A stretch of 64,000 nucleotides of DNA from Undaria pinnatifida (GCA_012845835.1 JABAKD010000030.1:1178001-1242000); one strand, 5' to 3'; shown: positions 12,201-20,904, counted from the stretch's first letter. The notes: generated by a model not told the origin, from the sequence alone. A program made the numbers and translations.

Positions 12201-12598
12201 TCATACCTGGTATATACATGGTTTCGCTCTCTTTTCCTGCGTCACCCTATTTTGGTCTGCTCGCCTCTCCTATTTTTTTGTTTTTTTTCGACTTTGCCGT
12301 TGCCTGCTACGTTTGTTTTATGTTTGGTGCTTGGGTTCTACGCTCATATTTTGTTTTGCCTTCGTAGCATTCTGCCTCCTTATATATCACCTCCGAATGG
12401 AGAACATATTTTTATTTCAATAACGTTTGTGCTCGTACTGTTCTTTCTTTCTGAATTTGTTGATATGTTTCTCAGATTCCGGACGAGAAGCGTGTCGGAC
12501 CCGTCAGAATTGCGGGGCGTTCGGCCCTGGATATCAAACACGGGGATGACAGGCCTCCACCCCCGGACCTGCAGATCCCGAAGTTTTCCTGGTGCTGA
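180..12598 (+). CDS. Anoctamin (TMEM16) family protein, last eight exons
   Basis: Exons are 180-263, 705-840, 3293-3444, 5065-5256, 7590-7751, 8038-8199, 8666-8848 and 12476-12598. All junctions are AG/GT and every phase matches, giving 397 residues to a TGA at 12596-12598. Anoctamins are ten-helix, usually dimeric membrane proteins that act as Ca2+-gated chloride channels or lipid scramblases. The visible part runs from the pre-TM3 motif MTYYPPE through TM3-TM10. Family hallmarks are ENHRTDTVFEDTLIAKLAVF, FVNSYASLFYIAF, IAIQFGYVTLF and the TM8 motif VEIRIDAVK. Acidic residues expected at the Ca2+ site are present: LEIF in TM6, DMSE in TM7, and the E and D of VEIRID in TM8. By ungapped alignment the TM6 position four before that Glu is Ala, where animal channels have Asn. 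The N-terminal part lies upstream of position 1. Channel or scramblase activity cannot be decided here. The first seven introns range from 286 to 2452 bp and intron 7 is 3.6 kb. Confidence 0.93.
536..600 (+). pseudogene. Decayed copy of the start of anoctamin exon b
   Basis: TTTTTCAGGACGTCTACCAG at about 546-565 repeats the acceptor and first codons of the real exon at 698-717 (TTTTTCAGGATTACTACCAG). The reading frame then degenerates. It reads as an old partial tandem copy left in the intron. Use as an alternative exon is unlikely. Confidence 0.6.
705..840 (+). CDS. Anoctamin exon b (TM3)
   Basis: Acceptor TTTTTTCAG ends at 704 and the donor is ACG|GTCAGT at 841. It encodes DYYQLLLVANTLVIGMVALA and further hydrophobic residues (TM3), then an acidic/serine-rich loop ending in LTDYG. 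The exon ends in phase 1, and the leftover G joins GC of exon c to complete a Gly codon. This gives the family-typical GS..AS start of TM4. An earlier possible donor at 798 would break that phase. Confidence 0.88.
983..1045 (+). pseudogene. Decayed copy of the end of anoctamin exon b
   Basis: The segment GTGAAGTGGCATAGTAGCTC...GCTGATTACGGTCAGTG mirrors the real exon end at 794-846, including an intact-looking donor. It lies about 190 bp downstream of the real one, and the following intron DNA is similar too (GGCG then a T run, then TTGGTTCTG). It looks like a tandem duplication that took the exon end and its donor. Confidence 0.65.
1455..1960 (+). repeat. Degenerate repeat with TATAAGGCGGTC core
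   Basis: Copies of C-C-T-n-TATAAGGCGGTC occur near 1480, 1510, 1837 and 1919. The last two belong to an about 80-bp tandem unit that also repeats CACTCCTgACCTGGAATGAA. The MITE-like element at 1531-1778 interrupts the series, so it probably inserted into it. Confidence 0.7.
1531..1778 (-). mobile_element. MITE-like inverted-repeat element, copy 1
   Basis: One end reads GACTGATTCTACGATAGCCC and the other ends GGGGCGGCTACCGTAGAACG followed by AC, so the termini are imperfect inverted repeats of about 20 bp. A full-length relative of equal size lies at 37341-37588 in the opposite orientation, and a partial one ends near 31466. The interior shares GGTTTCCAAACCGGCGATTT with the reverse complements of those copies. 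It has no coding capacity. I see no clear target-site duplication. Confidence 0.75.
2459..3215 (+). pseudogene. Tandem array of decayed copies of anoctamin exon c
   Basis: Three dead copies precede the live exon at 3293-3444. Copy one (about 2505-2570) keeps GCAAGGTTCGTACTTGGCTT, copying the acceptor and first codons. Copy two (about 2855-2998) keeps ACGGAACGCGAGAGCCATCG and GAAGACGTAACAATAATG. Copy three (about 3025-3205) keeps TTCCCTCTGGTGGCATGTTT of the upstream intron and GGAACGCGAACCATCGAACA of the exon. All have frameshifts or stops. Each is preceded by C-rich DNA, as is the live exon. Confidence 0.85.
2692..2795 (+). repeat. Partial copy of dispersed repeat family A
   Basis: CGACGTGCTCCGTCTCGGCA and the following TGTAGCGATG..AGGG match the 3' part of the larger copies at 16878-17394 and 23735-24284. 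It sits between the first and second dead copies of exon c. Confidence 0.6.
3293..3444 (+). CDS. Anoctamin exon c (TM4 and following loop)
   Basis: The acceptor is TTGTGCAAG|GC at 3292 and the donor is CAG|GTTGGT at 3445. Two bases complete the Gly codon from exon b, then 50 codons run from SYLASFLLSLEIQIMNFFYR to LIAKLAVFQ. ENHRTDT is a strong anoctamin signature. The acceptor AAG is weaker than CAG, but it is the only one that keeps both phase and protein continuity. Confidence 0.93.
3555..4010 (+). repeat. Degenerate repeats in anoctamin intron
   Basis: CGGCTTTGGGAACGTAGGTC at about 3563 is repeated as CGGCTCTGGGAAGGTAGGTC at about 3873. A third weaker version (GCTTGGAAATTTGTTCCAGTG) is near 3975. 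All are followed by a TTT-A/C-CC-A stretch. No protein relationship is visible. Confidence 0.5.
3650..3722 (-). repeat. Dispersed repeat M (CAGCTTGCAAAG..)
   Basis: CCTTCACGAGGGTATACACACCCCGTAACACGCGCGATCG..CACGCAGCTTGCAAAGCTGA (split here) is the reverse complement of a block found twice at about 50985-51055 and 51255-51325. Shorter matches to the CAGCTTGCAAAGATGA end lie near 23125 and 34453. Confidence 0.65.
4688..4785 (+). other. G-rich tract with G-quadruplex potential
   Basis: Runs of GGGG separated by single T or A (about 4697-4725) are followed by further GGG runs to 4780, all on the coding strand of the anoctamin intron. Such spacing fits a G-quadruplex in DNA or pre-mRNA. A role in splicing is only inference. 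Confidence 0.6.
4925..5035 (+). pseudogene. Decayed copy of anoctamin exon d start
   Basis: TTTTTGGACTGTGAACTCCT at about 4962 and ACGTGTCGCTGTCCTACATG copy the acceptor region and first codons of exon d (5053 onwards: TTTTTGGACAGTTTGTGAAC). The copy then hits stops (CATTAGCC, CATAGC). The acceptor AG is destroyed (GGACTG instead of GGACAG), so it cannot be spliced in the same way. Confidence 0.8.
5065..5256 (+). CDS. Anoctamin exon d (TM5-TM6)
   Basis: Acceptor GGACAG ends at 5064 and the donor is GAG|GTGCGG at 5257, the same donor type as exon a. Its 64 codons start with FVNSYASLFYIAF (TM5) and include CLDDLCQSLAIIF and IANTLEIFLPRYK (TM6). The Glu of LEIF aligns with a Ca2+-site glutamate. 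Reading past 5257 would enter repeat N, which supports this donor. Confidence 0.93.
5690..6085 (-). repeat. Dispersed repeat family A, copy 3
   Basis: The reverse complement matches the copies at 16878-17394 and 23735-24284. Examples are GGACCCTTGCATCCCTACAT, the block TGAAGGGTGAGCTGCGTCCT, and TCTCCGCTCCGCACAATACG. It is more diverged than those copies and lies in the intron between exons d and e. Confidence 0.75.
6690..7500 (+). pseudogene. Tandem array of decayed copies of anoctamin exon e
   Basis: About five dead copies precede the live exon at 7590. They centre near 6700 and 6850 (short, weak), then 7030-7135, 7195-7305 and 7385-7490. The last three keep an acceptor-like region (CCTCTAGGAGAGGGAAGGGG; ATCATAGAAGAGGGAAGGGG; CCATCGGAGAATGAAGGGGT), the GATGACG..CTGT..AGCGAGGCA core and a common tail, ATCGTACCAAAaC, that is not in the live exon. 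Frames are broken. Poly-C tracts separate the units. Confidence 0.85.
7590..7751 (+). CDS. Anoctamin exon e (TM7)
   Basis: Acceptor GTCCTAG ends at 7589 and the donor is CCT|GTGAGA at 7752. The 54 codons begin EREGVADDVLFSEAELEF. TM7 contains DMSEIAIQFGYVTLF, where the D and E align with the two acidic Ca2+-site residues of this helix. Fungal scramblases also have D..E here, and animal channels have E..E. It ends in the conserved FPIAP. Confidence 0.93.
7780..7850 (+). repeat. Poly-G low-complexity tract in intron
   Basis: Runs of G (GGGGGGGGGAGGGGGGGGGG and similar) lie directly after exon e. The next exon is preceded by a C-rich tract (about 7970-8020), so the pre-mRNA could pair these two intron ends. 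That is inference. Confidence 0.6.
8038..8199 (+). CDS. Anoctamin exon f (TM8-TM9)
   Basis: Acceptor TTCCAG ends at 8037 and the donor is CTG|GTGAGT at 8200. The 54 codons include NCVEIRIDAVKILYEHRRPF, with the TM8 Glu and Asp of the Ca2+ site, and IGTWQMVWTAVAVFAVASNA as TM9. The P-F after the helix and IG.WQ are family hallmarks. Confidence 0.94.
8265..8315 (+). pseudogene. Decayed copy of the end of anoctamin exon f
   Basis: GTTGCTAACGCTGCGTGGGTGAGAT at about 8288-8312 mirrors the exon f end plus donor GCTTCTAACGCTGCGCTGGTGAGTT at 8183-8205. This shows that exon-end duplication also happened downstream of live exons. Confidence 0.6.
8666..8848 (+). CDS. Anoctamin exon g (TM10)
   Basis: Acceptor CCCTTCAG ends at 8665 and the donor is CAG|GTATGT at 8849. 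The 61 codons contain TM10 (AFVIWQYGVFACMGLFALFV). A basic/polar tail follows, SIQLGRQSFIRSKVVDQ, like the post-TM10 helix of anoctamins. Both ends are phase 0. Confidence 0.93.
8849..12475 (+). other. Anoctamin intron 7 (3.6 kb), repeat-bearing
   Basis: No coding exon is recognisable. Positions 8866-9050 and about 9375-9415 hold CGGGTC/GACCCG repeats of family O, related to 24758-24985. Positions 9430-10560 and 11200-11290 are rich in CTGCTG. Three of the dispersed TACCAGGTA/TACCTGGTA motifs of the window are near, two of them in this intron (11360 and 12204). The last 600 bp are T-rich. Confidence 0.7.
12476..12598 (+). CDS. Anoctamin last exon and stop
   Basis: Acceptor TTTCTCAG ends at 12475. 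Forty codons run from IPDEKRVGPVRIAGRSALDI to LQIPKFSWC and a TGA. Phase 0 matches exon g. C-terminal tails are poorly conserved in this family, so the call rests on splice signals, phase, position and absence of another candidate nearer to exon g. Confidence 0.7.
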   Translation: MPDEKRVGPVRIAGRSALDIKHGDDRPPPPDLQIPKFSWC

Positions 12599-14544
12599 GG
12601 AGGCGGTGTATCAAGATCGACCTGCATTGTTCGCCATATTAATGCGTCAAGGACATCCTGCCAGCGTCGATGCCGCTACTGTTGCCGCCGTTGCTGCTGT
12701 CGTGGTTGCTGCAGCTGGTGGTAGTGGTGGTGGTGGTGTTGGTGTCGGTGTCGCCGTTGCTGTTGTTGCTGCTGCTACTGCTGCTGATGCTGCCGGTGTC
12801 GTTGTTGCTCCTGCTGCTGGAATAAATGCTGCTGTTGCTGCCACTGCGGCTGTTGCTACTGTTGCTGCTGCCGCCTGTTGCTGCTGCTAGCTGCTGCTGC
12901 TGCCCCCCCCCCCCCCCCCCCCCCCGCCCCCCTCTCCCCTTCGCCTTCTGCGAGGACGAGAGAAAAGACGGGCCAGCAACCGGAAAGAAGCAACAAACCA
13001 AAGGAAAGGAACGACGGACGAAACGGGAGGGGGTCCAAACGAGCTATTAACAGCCATTCATCCATCCGTTCATTTGGCGACGCAGGAATGCCCCTCCCAC
13101 AATTTCCACACCGAACACCCCTATGCAAGAAACGACCGTGCACCAAACGCCGCCAAAGGGGACCCCCCACCCCCCCCCACCCCCATCCAAGGCAGCTACG
13201 AAACCCAGCTTGAGTTAGCGTTTTTGGTCCGAGGTCGGGGATGGGACACGCGCGTGAAAGCCACTAACCTGATGGGGGGGGAGCGGGTTCGTTGGGCTGG
13301 AAACAGTAGACCAAGCATAATCTCTGCACATGCGTATCTACGCCCCGCGCCGCTTGGGGAGGTGCGGCATCGGCAGGCGTGGGGGTGTGGAAGCGTCCCT
13401 TTTGCCCGGATCTTCGTTTTTGTTTTGTTTTGATTGGTTTGGTTGGTCATGCCAAGTTTACGCTAAGTTTGTGTATCAGTCAGCCCCCGAAGAGGTTTTA
13501 GCGTCTACGCGTGGGTGGGTGGGTAGGTGAGTGCGTGGGTTGGTGGGTGGGTGACTGGGTGTGTCTTGTATCAGCGCTTCTGCTGTTCGTTTCGTTTCTC
13601 TGCGCGTTGCATCGTGCGGTAGCAAAAAAAAAAAGGTGTTCGTTTTCGAAGCTTAAGGTTGTTCGTTTTCGAAGCTTTTGCCAAATTTTAGCCCCCTCCC
13701 GGTAAGGCGGTTGTGTGCCAGAGCAATATACCCGCCTTAGTGGGGGAGCCAGCGTTATTCAATAATCCATGTTGTGAGTGCCATTCCTCGGTCGCGCCAA
13801 GCGATTTTGACTGCCTATGTATCGGGGTACCACCTTACTCAGACCGCCTTGACGAGGAACCCCATGCTGTAGCGTTTCTCGACGTTTTTTTTGTGGTAGC
13901 GACACAAATGGACGTGTTTCGTTTTCGAGACCTTCGTCTAGCTTCCAACCCGGCGTGGCTTGCGTAGCGTGTCATGCCATGCATGGTATAGCCGCGAGTT
14001 CAGGGGTTACTAAAGGTGCGGGGGGGGGCGTGCGAAGCTAGGCAGAAGAGGGCGGCGGGGGGCGGGGGGGCGGGGGGGGCGGGGGATGGTGTACTAATTT
14101 GGGATGAGAGTTGGGGGGACAGAACATTGGCTTAGTGGTATTCATAGATTTATTTAGCGAGCGAACGCGGGGCCGCCGCCGCCTCTGCCGCCGCCGCTCT
14201 CCATGCATGTGTGTACGCCATCGCAATCGCGTTTTTTGCTGGTTTTGATTTCAATTTTCGATTTTCAACTTTCGATTTTGAATTTGAATTTGACGTTGAT
14301 TTGGCTTGTTTTTACTTTATTTTTTATGTTGGTGTTGTTGGGTGTCGGGTGGTGTGGGCGGTAGCTGTCTCTGCTGCGCTCAGGCAGAAGTAATACCGGC
14401 AGTGCAGCAGGAGTTTTCTCTGAATTTTCAGTCGTAGCTTTTATTGGAAGGGGCGGCCACACGAAGCAAAATCCTCTGCGGAGAACGATGGGGGAGGGGA
14501 GGGCGTAAGGTAAGAAAGGAGGGGCCGAGGGAGGGGGGGCGTAT

Positions 14545-14645
14545 ACTTAGTTTGTGCATGACCGTAGTCGTATGACCATATACCCTCGCATTCCTACCAT
14601 GCCGGGACGGAGCACGTCGGGTTTTCACCAACCAGGCAGGACGGA
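14545..14645 (-). repeat. Partial copy of dispersed repeat family A
   Basis: TTAGTTTGTGCATGACCGTA and CCATGCCGGGACGGAGCACG are the reverse complement of the terminal segment of family A (compare 17300-17394). Only the terminal 100 bp are present. Confidence 0.7.
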
Positions 14646-16434
14646 CGGAGGCGGGGGGGTGGGTATACAGAGGAAGGTGTAGCGGGGTGGGTTCGAGATA
14701 ATTATGCAGCTGCAGCCGCGGCTGCTGGCGGCTGCCGCCTTTATTTCTGCCCGTTTTGGTCTGTTGTAGCTGTTGTTGTGGTTGTGTTCTGCCGGGTGTT
14801 TTCAAGCAGGAGTTGTGCACGGAGACGAGTGAGGCTTGCGGCGTTTAGAGCCGGCCGGTCAAATTTTTGTGCCTTTTCGAGCCTTCTAGGCTGTTGTTTT
14901 GTTGTCTTCTCCCTCCCAACGCACGCGGCATCAGTGGTCGCTGGCTTGGCTTGTTTACTTTGTAGTGTGGTCCCGACTAAGATGTGTGGCAACATCAATC
15001 GCTGGCTGGACTTGTTTTTGCTGACGTGTTCTCCACACCAAAATGCATTGCAAAATCAATCGCTGAAACGCAAGAGAGCGTGATTTAGCAAAATATGATA
15101 ACGCCCGCCCGAGTAGTATCATGTTTAGAAATATAAACCCTATTCGATACAATTTGTCGAGACTTTTTTTGCTTTTCGGGGCGGGGAGGGGGAGGGGGGG
15201 CGAGGTGCATCCATTTCTCGTGCGTAGCAGGTACAAATGGAGGCGTGTGCAGGGGGGGAGGGGCAGACTCCTGGTGTGACCTCGCTTTGTCTAGAAAGTC
15301 GCCGATAGACTGCGCGTACGTTTTTGGGGATAAATCGCTTGGAGATACATACTGTAAGGTAGGATAATGTGTGCAGTAGACCTAATGCGAGTTGATCTTG
15401 GAAGTAACACTTCCAAGAAATAAACGAGACAGCATAATGAAATGTATTCCTGTCGCCCCTGATGTCCGCTCCCGATTTTCCGTTTGTAAGTTGGCTGTAT
15501 CTTGGTTGCTTCGGCTATTCCGGGGGGTGGGTTCGCTCCACAGCCTTTCGTGTCCCCCTTTAGTTGTTGAGAGCATTATTTCTTTACCGTAGCCTTGAGG
15601 GGGCGGTGGCTTGGTATCCCGTGTGTTGTAGGGTAGCCTATTCTAGCTTGAGCTGACCTGTTTCGTACGAGTAGGCTACGAGCGGGTCTGTTGAGTGGTG
15701 GTGCTATCGCATCATACCGTAACATAAACTTCCCCACCTTGTATGCCGGCGGGTCTACCGAGTGGTGCTTCCATTTCGTCATCACGTAGCGTTGCGTGTG
15801 ATTCCATTTTATTGTTAGCCTATTCTGCGGTCAGGCTCCCGGGGTTTTTTGGCCGGTGGTTGTGTGGTGCCATACCGTGGTGTATGTAGCCTGTCCTGTA
15901 GTGTAATGTTTCTTCCCTTTTCTAGGGTATCATGTGCATCCTTTCTGCTATAGCATGCTGCTGTTGCTGTTGTTGTGGTCCGCCATTAAGATACGAAGTA
16001 TATGCTGCTATTTTGGATAAGCTATATATTGCAAATTATTTGGACAGGACATACATGCTGCCGTGAAAAGCTGCTATGTCACGTCACAGGGCACTTCCAC
16101 GTTCAAATTGCCCTTCGAAAAATGGAACGGGGGTAGCGGGGTGATGCGGCCTGGTGCGCAGGAGGATCGGTAGAATGATCTTTGTTTTATCGGAAGTTAT
16201 AGGCGTATGGGTAGATTGATCGACGGATCTGTCGCTGCACCATAAAGTACAGCTAGCATCAAGCCCGTAGCGAGCAGTGAAATATTTATCTACCTGTATA
16301 TAACGACTACCAGGTACATCATAACAGTGCGAATAATATTGAAATTCCACACCCGATAAAATAGCCAGCAACAGACAGAACAGGCACACCTCATATTCAC
16401 GCTCCATCCAATCTGAGACACGTCGAGCTAAACC

Positions 16435-16575
16435 CAAGCCGAAAGCTAGAGAGCTACGCCAAGCTAGAGAGCTACGCCAAGCTAGACGAAGCCCAGCCAG
16501 GTCGCGTGGCCGACGTCTACGATCTGCAACGACTCTCTGTCACCATCCTCAATGCCTTGTGGAGTTTGAGATGTC
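16435..16575 (+). other. Orphan coding-like fragment, unrecognised
   Basis: An open frame reads KLESYAKLESYAKLDEAQ and then PGRVADVYDLQRLSVTILNA before running into CAT/CAC repeats. The peptide repeat KLESYA comes from a short DNA duplication. The second half is not low complexity and looks like real protein. I cannot name a family. It could be a stray exon or a gene remnant. Confidence 0.25.
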
Positions 16576-16877
16576 ATCATCACCACCATCATCATCACGC
16601 ACTTGTTCCCCGTTGTCAGTTGCGTCCTCTGTAGTGGAAAATCGTGTTTTTTCTGTCTCTGCGTGTCTGTCTGGGTGTCTGCGTGCCTGTCTGCCTATAT
16701 GTCTGTCTGTCTGTCTGCCTCCCTGCCTGCCCATCTGCCTGTGGTTGTGATCATCCGTACTTCCGCCTGACCCCCGTTAATCCCAGTCCGGGCATGACCC
16801 ATGCCCCTCTCCATCCCTCAAAATGTATATATAGTGGTTTTCGCCTCGGTTGGCACCGACGCTGTAAAAACATTTAA

Positions 16878-17394
16878 TGTATTTATGTATATTGGGGTTG
16901 GCGTTGGTTGGCAACGACGCCGTGAAACATGCCAATCACTGCGTGAGCTAGACAACCGAAGGTACTTTTCTTTTTTTCTTTTGGCTGTAACCATGATGGT
17001 TACCGAGTTAGACCATGTTGTGCGGGGTGGAGAACCCAGACTCCGCACAAGGGGAATGGTCGCATCACGTAGTGTGAAGAGGGTAAGGCACCCACGAGGC
17101 AGTCACATAGTAAATCCATTGCTGTCTCTGGAGTGGCCCCACCAGGAAACAAAGTAATTATTTTGCGCTTTCAGCCTAAGCAAGAGAGTAGGCATAAGGT
17201 ACAAAACCCGTCTTACGAGCGCTTCTTGAAAGGATGCAGTTCACCCTTTATGCGACTAGGCGAATACCTCACGGCGCTTCACGCTTGTTGCACGCAATGT
17301 CTGCCTGGTTGGTTAAAGCTCGACGTGCTCCGTCCCGGCATAGTAGGGATGCGAGGGTCTATGGTCATGCGACTACGGCCATGCACAAACTGAG
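16878..17394 (+). mobile_element. Dispersed repeat family A, copy 1
   Basis: It starts near GGCGTTGGTTGGCAACGACG and continues through GGTGGAGAACCC..CTCCGCACAA, AAATCCATTGCTGTCTC and GAAAGGATGCAGTTCACCCT. It ends CGGCCATGCACAAACTGAG. A near full-length direct copy is at 23735-24284, an inverted one is at 5690-6085, and terminal fragments lie elsewhere. No ORF is shared, so it is a non-autonomous element of unknown class. Frequent isolation of the last about 100 bp suggests 5' truncation. Confidence 0.75.
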
Positions 17395-17603
17395 CACACA
17401 CACCCCCATCCCATCGCCCCTCACATGTACGGCATCAATCGATTGACGCCCATACCGCTACAAGTATCCATAGCTGACACACACATCAGCGGCTAGTGCC
17501 AACTCGGGGCTTTTCGTGAGCCCTGGGGGTTGGAAGACAACGGACGGGTACGCGAACATTTAATGTTTGCCAATCTCCCGGTTTTTCAAAGCCATTAGGT
17601 GTT

Positions 17604-18104
17604 TGTAATAGAGTGTCAGTATAGCCGGCAATAGATTCGGTAAGATAGCCCGCAGAGTTATGGTCTATTGGCTACAAGAAGATTCTCTTAGACGGAATAT
17701 TCTGAGTAGGAGCGGATAACCCGTGGAATCTAGCTAGCTTATACCACAAGAGCGTTCTCGGTAATGGAACGCTCTTCCTCTGGACAAGATAGATAGAAGT
17801 AAGCGCGTTAAGCGCTCATGGGAACATAGAACATCCAGGAGAACGTTCCTTGTACGTTCCATAAGTAAAGGTCCAGAAGAGAGCACAGCAGCAATGCTGG
17901 GGTGAAACGAACTCGGTGAGCTTTACCCCACCCCCGTGCTCTCACTCCTCCTTCTCCTCCTCCTCCTTTCCTGTCTCTTCAGGCTTCTCATGGCTCAATG
18001 TCAGCAATAAGAAATCTACAAAGAAGAACCGGTGCTGTCTCCAAGCGAAGCTGATACCCCTGCGTCCCTTCCCTCTCACCTTCCGGCACCACGACTCTCT
18101 CACA
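17604..18104 (+). repeat. Left LTR of the non-autonomous element
   Basis: It is bounded by TG..CA. It contains the internal inverted pair AGAGCGTTCTCGGTAATGGA/ACGCTCT at about 17750-17775, which could form a hairpin, and a TCC-rich stretch near 17945. Length is 501 bp, equal to the right copy. Confidence 0.92.
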
Positions 18105-18122
18105 AATGGCGTCGTCGGCATT
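18105..18122 (+). promoter_or_regulatory. Primer-binding site of LTR element
   Basis: AATGGCGTCGTCGGCATT starts two bases after the LTR. TGG pairs with the CCA end of a tRNA. The implied tRNA has 3' acceptor strand CGACGAC with G as discriminator. The mini-LTR element at 32838 has 15 of 16 identical bases here. Confidence 0.7.
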
Positions 18123-20403
18123 GTACGATTGTGACAACACAGATGCTTCCCGCGTTATTTCTCTTCGTTTTTCGCGAGGCATTACCTCCTTTCTTGTTGC
18201 TGCTGTTGAACTTTCCTTGCCCCTTGGCATACTTCCCTTTTGTTGTTGGACCTTTCTTGCTTCTTGGCGTACTTCTTCCCACAACTGACGTCGCTGCACG
18301 TTAGCCCCAGCCATTTGGTATTACGGCATTCCAGCTATTGCTACTGTCTATGGTCCCATATTGTCGACCACTGGCTTCACATCGAGAGCCCCCCTTAGGT
18401 TCCACGTTAGCGGTTCCGTGCTGACTCTTGAGCCCATCTGTTGGTTCTCTTTGGCCTCTATCTTCTTGTGTGGTCGTACCTGCCCCCAAGATCGTCTTGC
18501 TGTCGGGCTCCGTTCTAGCTTTGTAGACAGCGGATCCATTCCCCTGGACCACTCTTTCCTACTTTTCTTTTCTCGGCACCCCTACCCCTACGGTCCAACG
18601 ACGCTGATCCCCGTCTTGGCTTTGCAGCCAACAGGTCTTGTTTCTCTCGACCACTTTTTCTTGTTTCTTTTCGGCATACCTGCCCATAGGGTTTAACTAC
18701 ACCGGCCTTAATCATGGCTTTTCAGCCCGTCCTGAATGTGCAGTCCACAGGCCGTCCCCTCTTGGCCCCCGTTTTTCCCTCTTGCCTTGTGGGCGTACCT
18801 ATCGCATCGGTCCCTCGTTTTGACTCCAGTTTGGCTTCGCAGCCCATATAGGTCGTTTTCTGTTGACCTCCTTTCGTGTTGTTTTTTTCGGCGGCATCGC
18901 TTTCGGAGGGATTCCTTCGCTACGTACCAAGTGTTGCTCGTTTTCTTAAAGTAGCCTTTGAAGGTCCCTTGCTGAGGACCCTCCTTTGTTTTGTCAGATT
19001 GCAGTACGTTGCTATGACACGATTTGCCTCCTTCTAGTTTTTCCGTGCATTTTTCTCGATTACCTTTTTAGGGGTGCTCCACGTTAGCGATCCCGTGCTC
19101 CCGACGTATAGTACCTAGCTGCGGCTTTATTCGTACTGTCTTCTCTGTTTCCTACGTTCTTTCTGGAACTAGACACTTCCAGGGCTGCTTCGAGCTGAAC
19201 GAGTATCTTCTTGTTGACCCCATTTTTGGCTTGCTTTGTTATGGTTGAACAGCCTCGCTACGTTTGATGGCATTGTTTCCGTTAATGGTTAGCCTCTCAA
19301 GGTGTCATATGTCGACTCTTTCTGGCTTCCGATAGTACCTTCCGTCTTTCTGTGTCTACATTTCAGTTTCGTCCTTGTTTGCGTATTGCTTTGGCTGGCA
19401 GACCTTACCACTCATCTCTTCCCGTTTTCCTGGTACTGTACCCAGATAGCTTCTTAGGGTACTCCACTGTTGCCCCCCCCGGTTAAGCTTTCCGGCGTAT
19501 CACACACGCCTCCAGTACCACCATTTTGGTGTTGTCTGTGTCACTGTTTAGGTGTTGTCTTTCTCGGCGTTTTAGCGATTTGTTTTGGTTGCCTCGGATT
19601 CCCGTTCTATAGTTCGACCAAGGGCCTTATGCCAGCCTCCTAGGTCCCACATTGCGGCCCCTGTGCTTCCGCTACACCTCAGCGTACTAGTTCTTTATAG
19701 TTTTGCCTTTCGACCAACGGTCCCACGTCAGCCTTCCAGGTCCAATCTTGCGGACCTTAACATTATTTTAGGCACTGTTCTTTGTTTTCTCTTGTTTCAG
19801 GCTTTTGCTCTTCTGCCTTTCAACCAATGACCCGACGCTTGCGTACTTCTTTGCGTCTTGATCGTTTCTCTCTGACCGTCCAACCGATGGCCCCACGTCA
19901 GCTGTCCATGTCCAACGTAGCGGACTCTGACGTTCGTTTAGGCAGTGTTTCTTGATTTCTCTCTTGTCTTCCGGCAAATGGGCCGACCACCCACCCCTTC
20001 GGCTCAACGCTTCAGCCCGTAAACTCGTCTGGCCTTACAGCGTGACACGTGTTCTCTTCTTCTCTTCTGACTTGGTTTCCACGTCTATACCTTCCTCCTT
20101 GGCTCCCTTCGCATCCCTGCGCGCAGTGGCCGCACCCTTCGTGTTTTCGTAGGCCGATTGCTACTGGTATACCGTAGGTGCATACCTTTTCTCGAGCTCT
20201 CACGGTTGTGAGCTCCTTCATAGGGTTGTATGTCCTCATTAAGGCGTTTAAGCCTCATTATTATGAGGTGTGGCGGAATCTAAAGCCTCACTTTCGTTGT
20301 TTCGAATAGCCACATCTTCGATCCCCTTCACAATTCTGGATGTTTTGTTGACATCCTTTGATTGCAAGGTGATCTGCATATACGACTATTCAGGGTGGGC
20401 TAA

Positions 20404-20904
20404 TGTAATAGAGTTTCAGTTCAGCCGGCAATAAATTCGGTAAGATAGCCCGCAGAGTTATGGTCTATTGGCCACAAGAAGATTCTCTTAGACGGAATAT
20501 TCTGAGTAGGAGCGGATAACCCGTAGAATCTAGCTAGCTTATACCACAAGAGCGTTCTCGGTAATGGAGCGCTCTTCCTCTGGACAAGATAGATAGAAGT
20601 AAGCGCGTTAAGCGCTCATGGGAACATAGAACATCCAGGAAAACGTTCCTTGTACGTTTCATAAATAATGGTCCAGAAGAGAGCACAGCAGCAATGCTGG
20701 GGTGAAACGAACTCGGTGAGCTTTACCCCACCCCCGTGCTCTCACTCCTCCTCCTTCTCCTCCTCCTCCTTTCCTGTCTCCTCGAGCTTCTCATGGCTCA
20801 ATGTCAGCAGTAAGAAATCTACGAAGAACCGGTGCTGTCTCCAAGCGAAGCTGATACCCCTGCGTCCCTTCCCTCTCACCTTCCGGCACCACGACTCTTT
20901 CACA
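20404..20904 (+). repeat. Right LTR of the non-autonomous element
   Basis: It has the same 501-bp structure as the left LTR. It is preceded by a short purine-rich stretch (CAGGGTGGGCTAA) that may be the polypurine tract. Confidence 0.92.

Larger units (their letters stand above)
12599..17603. other. Anoctamin 3' flank and repeat-rich intergenic DNA
   Basis: Positions 12640-12960 are a GCT/GTT/GGT trinucleotide-rich region ending in a run of about 25 C, probably 3' UTR or flank. Positions 13505-13560 are (GTGG)-rich, and 14038-14085 and 15175-15205 are G-rich. Positions 15590-15900 hold diverged tandem segments (GCGGGTCTg..GAGTGGTG). Positions 16660-16745 are a (GTCT/GCCT)n tract. I see no gene, apart from the coding-like fragment near 16435. 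Confidence 0.7.
17604..20904 (+). mobile_element. Non-autonomous LTR retrotransposon with 501-bp LTRs
   Basis: Direct terminal repeats 17604-18104 and 20404-20904 both start TGTAATAGAG and end TCACA. The element is flanked by TGTT on both sides (17600-17603 and 20905-20908), a 4-bp target duplication. A primer-binding site AATGGCGTCGTCGGCATT follows the left LTR at 18105. The 2.3-kb interior has no gag or pol similarity and no long frame. It contains loosely repeated blocks of the type CCAACGnTCCCACGTCAGCC..AGGTCC. By eye the LTRs differ by about 17 substitutions and two 3-bp indels, so insertion is fairly recent. It must move with enzymes from another element. Confidence 0.9.

Noticed and set aside
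12159-12890. 243-codon plus-strand open frame ending in Ala/Val repeats
   Set aside because: It overlaps the last anoctamin exon in another frame and then reads GCT/GTT trinucleotide DNA. No protein family is recognisable.
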